Virus record (IMG/VR): IMGVR_UViG_3300034283_001913
Span: 1 to 64,000 of that record
Length of the DNA: 64,000 nucleotides
Direction: 5' to 3' (one strand)
Origin: a virus
Shown: positions 62,101 through 64,000 of the stretch, piece by piece
Layout of the letters: each line of letters starts with the position of its first letter
Position numbering within the stretch: the first letter of the stretch is position 1
Program-made: the position numbers and the translations under genes
Notes under the pieces: model-generated
What the model saw: only the letters and a program-made list of their open reading frames with translations
Database searches by the model: none
Told to the model about the DNA's origin: nothing

Positions 62101-64000
62101 TATTTCCTCTTGTACCTACAGTAATCAAAGGTACCAAGCTTGAAGATCTACACGATAAGATGGTCAATGAAAACATTGACTATGCTTTATTCCAATCAGG
62201 TTCTAAAGTAGGTACCATTACTAAGGAGGCTAAGAAGAAAGAAAAAGATGGCTTTACATCTTTTGATCCAGTATATGATAAGCTTTATTCTTCTGATGGA
62301 GATCGCCAGATTTCTGAAGAAACCTTTACTAAAAACACAATCTTCTTAAATTATCTGAAGAACCAGCTTGAGATTGCACCGGAGTTTAAAGAGAAGGTTA
62401 CTTTCTCTACTCAGTTACGAAAGCTTATTGAAGATGGTCTTATTGAAGGAGGAGTGCCTGTAGATTTCCGCAAAGATGTAAAAAATATCAATCAGCGTCG
62501 AGCTCTATGGAAAGCCCTCAGAACAGAAGAAGCTAGAGAAAGAGAATCTCCTAAATACAAGCTTTATAAAAAGTATGAGAGCAATGTTCAGAAGCTTACT
62601 GAGCTTAAGAAGCTAGAGCTTTTGGATGAGATGAACTGGAAGATGGTTAATGGCAAACCAGAAGGTAGCCTGAAAAATCTTTTAGAGTTTGTAAGAAAAG
62701 AGATGACTCGTCAGGAGATGGCGGATCACGAGATTGATTTTGTAGATCTTGGCTATGGCGGAAATAAGATTAAGCATGACTTTTCAATGTCTCTGTCTGC
62801 AGAGAAGATTGAGAAGATGCTTAACTCTATTGTTACTCGTCGACTGATTAAGCAGAAAGTAAACGGTGAGGCTCTTATTCAAGTATCTGGTGCTGGATTT
62901 GAAACAGCCTCTTCTACTGGTAGAGATTATACTAATCCTACAGATGAGCAGAGAAAGAGATGGGGTACAAACGATCTTCCTACTTATCATAAAAAAGCTG
63001 ACGGTACAACTGCAGCTATGAAAGTAAAAGTTGCAATGCAAGGGCAGTTTAAGAAACTACTTAATCTTCGCGACAAAGAAGGTAATAGAATAGGTACCGT
63101 AGATAAGCTTAACACTTTGCTTCAAGATGAAGAGTGGTTAAATACAGCGGATCACCGGCGCATGATTACGATGGTCGGTGTGCGTATTCCAGTTCAGGGT
63201 CTTAACTCTATGGAGTTTATGGAGGTGTATGAGTTCTTACCAGAAGAAGCTGGTAATATCATAGTGCCGCCGGCAGAGATTGTTGCTAAATCGGGATCTG
63301 ACTTTGACATTGATAAGCTTACAGTGATGATGCCATCATATACTACGGAGATCCAAGAAGACGGATCTCGTAGAATAACTATGGCTAGGCAGCGTACTAA
63401 GCAAGAAGTAGATAAACTCTATGCTCAATATGAAAGATACTATGTAGAAAAAGAAAGAGCTCTTACAGAAGTATCACCTGTTACAGGTTCTCTTGAAGAT
63501 CTTGCACCTTTTAATAGTCTTTTATTTAGCATATTTGGAGACACTGCTGAAAATCTGGATGCGGAGCTTGCAGATATTCTTAGAGAAGAAGGTAAGATTT
63601 CTTCTAAAGAAGATTTTGCTCGTAAGCTCAATGGTACAAAAGCCGTTGAGAATGATCTCATCTGGAACATTAAAGAGATCCTTGAGCTTGAAGATAACTT
63701 TGCTGCTCTAATTAAGCCTAACGGTACAGATATTGTTAAGCCTCTTGCAGACGAGCTTGCTTCTAAAGTCACTCAGTATAATCCTAAACAAAGACTTTCG
63801 GGAGAACTTTCAGCAGAGGATGCTGCAGAGCTTGGTGAAATTCCTGGTCAGATTGCTGGAACAAGAATATTTGAAATAGGTTACAACCAGTATAAGCATA
63901 GTTCAAATAACATTGGTAAACAAACTCTTGGTCTGGGTGCCGTAGATAATACTTTCAACAGCATCTTTAACCGAATAGGAGCTTATCTATTACCGGTAGC
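56139..64000 (+). CDS. Virion RNA polymerase, crAss-like giant (3' truncated by the window edge)
   Basis: At least 2620 residues from the ATG at 56139 (1 nt after the previous stop) to the window end with no stop codon. The C-terminal part holds RIPVQGLNS (2349-2357), FLPEEAGNIIVPPAEIVAKSGSDFDIDKL with DFDID at residues 2388-2392, and NIGKQTLGLGAVDNTFN (2591-2607). DFDID is the catalytic DxDxD signature of the YonO/crAss-like two-barrel RNA polymerases, related to RNA-interference polymerases. A zincin motif, DLYHEAWHGFTQAFL with HEAWH at 795-799, lies in the N-terminal half. Such polymerases are packed in the virion and injected to transcribe early genes. The end of the protein is not visible. 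Confidence 0.9.
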   Translation, partial: MICVLTTEQQRKFRKKVAKNLLDITEQNTPFSVKEYATSVYNRVLEKTQNSDLALTYAALAPLYIDQIASADRNVKMALMDKNVSFDEIARMVRDFGNEETGLEAVKTTLGIAANIVGDVRNMNESLQQQTQEPPVQAPPVTPSVSANQPVPDPDLRTSSSKKQFNAAKPTIMATRTQEAISDKKGDPNYNVPNPVLVPFFKTIRDVLTKLFSPVVDRDANKIEIVPGMPGVKLRLMPINQIDRSKVLSRDLQPAEANKPSNYDSNEPVLVLTDKYGQPIFFNDNGEYDPNGTPRYYYFRQLYSGNFDAQGNLQPYRAVTPGTADDYSRIDALARQKRISKEEARAQIIKDLELVQKLRKALKDNPDEMLLMDITGGSMGYADWDFNTFTRLSSIDFAGENIRFESAKTEGGVVDLGRVVFTTKQLPGLKIELERPVIKDSPNMVDLLANLMTQDLVEKNSVGDTVKVSVQKRIDYINQYFMTRQEGLDVYSNEDGSFTVKLMGNVIYQSLPTLYKNQQGDFVNREVAPTAQELAENELMGQTARTEIKNYLSNLQVQAKPLDSNSVTDFQKRKAISGTNFYDPQTRSKFTKPGDIFYNTATGLYYSVQYPKGNVKADLLNRNFSDLSIAREGDRFMVNQTEKPYNDYIKENFTIHYPLNAQRQLFRLNAYLSFEPTSSTMEKINPRVEPRVETPVATSTTTDATVPPVQTSALRDAMNNPELDKGIDVKKDELKATEAQIEAARKWYENHPLSKYFPFEAMFTMVNSKNRRAVATWSMQGITLYRGSDYSDLYHEAWHGFTQAFLSPAQKKALYAEAGKMSGSFVDYKGNTVKFSDADEKQLEEYLAEDFRKWMLKGGKADIAQPVKKTIFQKILDFLKALFGDLTYDEVVADSKALRTIHTLYEKLRVGNLSEYTFSEDNATFGVLEKGMMAIKEDASVKSLSYEDSRYLVELTDSLMSEFVDEFSKNKRSSGNISYKWTSTLLKKKAGLKLAYQHVLERSINTRNALKAKLDAATEDVVKNSLTKQVQRLDWFIDNFGNVDNLLENRPKKGEDTRSVIAYHMLKSQVLEPETKEGFFDEDVTKEEDLWSKGREGYDKGGNELSHQEMASTEILFLMRSLHKVDKNGQPVYMPGTEYEYEENGVKKKAGVPQLESFDRVWNATAKLLQNTLNIETMFAKLAEYRKNNKDFPMAQLMDKMGPVDTTGTTEWHLWTNFWQTFNKSRVPLVQAGVEIVNVNKEGKALNFENWRYEIKIGQSSGNIKRVATDWEHYFASAKTRFIKPDKNGVNYLDMAEVIKAYPKAPTGAKEQLAFLRDIGFLLEEDNLDIENALLDEQFDAKPFWYVISKLNKRRDNSGKPAVKITRLSHLKEKYPSFQGKDDNGRDVTYPELEGEGQNWNKILEAEAKYSDLRGNFMVTNAEGNTQFEHTLNNSLTIMVNAVNDVSTYQELINLPWMRHLDVKRNPWAKSSVWLNSIFDMEDLDGEGNIIGKKRLDPKGQPVKFVLENLSGVAVEKNGEFENEKGISSAKADVVTKLLMDLHLSILRGSPELMRHADKGTSFSVFVSRIYNPKVSTKAGQLATAYVPTIQLLRDLKNDNNQSLGYSEGDENMFSNYMLGYINAEHARIRQLRKMAKDGATDFDFKYLTNGRGFVAFSDVLTIDTKKALLKLDQDLDTYLKQNTEDARALRNAMKTDVIQYFNKETARVMDMFKNARGIDGKLLVGKSVLTKLSGQIRNENLGSDNLKTGAQENALVKSFVINSWIHNMESVSVIYGDPALYNMKKEEFHKRNAGVGSTGTIYRTDSLAMDYVNGVLGRGYRKKRFPEKQEDYPFDGRMNTAVVRDNEIRSTYFSQYADALIKDEMARTNVSRQEAEAKVLGAERDKDGNITKLGTVSDPIEGGLIYAYQKMNEGDAQGWITFDSYRILLNLEGKWSDQQEEMYQKIINGQDIDHRTLTQFFPPQKLQYFGPLDTEGLPITAFHKFSLFPLVPTVIKGTKLEDLHDKMVNENIDYALFQSGSKVGTITKEAKKKEKDGFTSFDPVYDKLYSSDGDRQISEETFTKNTIFLNYLKNQLEIAPEFKEKVTFSTQLRKLIEDGLIEGGVPVDFRKDVKNINQRRALWKALRTEEARERESPKYKLYKKYESNVQKLTELKKLELLDEMNWKMVNGKPEGSLKNLLEFVRKEMTRQEMADHEIDFVDLGYGGNKIKHDFSMSLSAEKIEKMLNSIVTRRLIKQKVNGEALIQVSGAGFETASSTGRDYTNPTDEQRKRWGTNDLPTYHKKADGTTAAMKVKVAMQGQFKKLLNLRDKEGNRIGTVDKLNTLLQDEEWLNTADHRRMITMVGVRIPVQGLNSMEFMEVYEFLPEEAGNIIVPPAEIVAKSGSDFDIDKLTVMMPSYTTEIQEDGSRRITMARQRTKQEVDKLYAQYERYYVEKERALTEVSPVTGSLEDLAPFNSLLFSIFGDTAENLDAELADILREEGKISSKEDFARKLNGTKAVENDLIWNIKEILELEDNFAALIKPNGTDIVKPLADELASKVTQYNPKQRLSGELSAEDAAELGEIPGQIAGTRIFEIGYNQYKHSSNNIGKQTLGLGAVDNTFNSIFNRIGAYLLPV

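Noticed and set aside
1-64000. Long minus-strand reading frames opposite the adhesin, terminase, portal, propeller and giant protein genes
   Set aside because: They lie opposite well-supported + strand genes, lack recognisable domains and have frame-shadow composition.
1-64000. Integrase, attachment site, insertion sequence or replication origin
   Set aside because: No gene, terminal repeat or skewed iteron cluster of these kinds was found in this segment.

Overview
The window is one strand-uniform 64 kb segment of a large, AT-rich, double-stranded DNA tailed-phage genome. All 52 genes called read on the + strand, mostly with 0-10 nt gaps or ATGA/TAATG overlaps. The gene set and order (HU/IHF-like protein, PD-(D/E)XK nuclease, terminase, portal, scaffold, major capsid protein, ring/adaptor proteins, P22 gp10-like muzzle protein, giant cargo proteins, a giant RNA polymerase with a DFDID motif) point to a crAss-like phage (order Crassvirales). 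The host is probably a member of the Bacteroidota: several promoters fit the Bacteroidota housekeeping pattern TTTG-N19/20-TAnnTT, and many start codons are preceded by A/C-rich leaders instead of Shine-Dalgarno sequences. Several adhesin modules resemble those of aquatic phages, so an environmental rather than gut source is plausible, but this is inference. TAA, TGA and TAG all act as stops.

Layout. (1) 1-4892: receptor-recognition genes (tail-fibre C-terminus, a beta-repeat adhesin, two proteins sharing an N-terminal module). (2) 4896-6849: lysis cassette with membrane/coiled-coil proteins and an endolysin with a YkuD-like SAGCQ motif. (3) 6914-7606: a single virion-type gene with its own promoter and terminator. 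(4) 7743-10886: small overlapping genes (winged helix, IHF-like, zinc-binding, nuclease) leading into packaging. (5) 10883-18894: terminase, portal, scaffold, major capsid. (6) 18895-19053: a strongly structured, tRNA-like RNA segment behind the capsid gene. (7) 19054-23165: a head gene, nine tiny Lys/Gly-rich genes in tandem, an adaptor protein and a ferritin. (8) 23252-30842: Cys-rich tail or fibre proteins with an Asp-box propeller, Fn3 domains and Gly-rich modules. (9) 30986-38370: ring/adaptor proteins and the muzzle. (10) 38367 to the end: giant virion proteins carrying three HExxH zincin motifs and one NlpC/P60- or CHAP-like domain, ending inside the RNA polymerase gene, which runs off the window.

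The genes form a late, virion-building programme: package DNA, build the head and short tail, load cargo and RNA polymerase for ejection, decorate the tail with adhesins, and lyse the host. The least expected elements are a ferritin with an intact ferroxidase centre inside the virion operon, the array of nine tiny basic proteins, a recurring aromatic-[KQ]-[KDN]-GG motif shared between those small proteins and a 2104-residue virion protein, and the structured RNA after the capsid gene. No integrase, insertion sequence, CRISPR array, confident tRNA or replication gene was seen.
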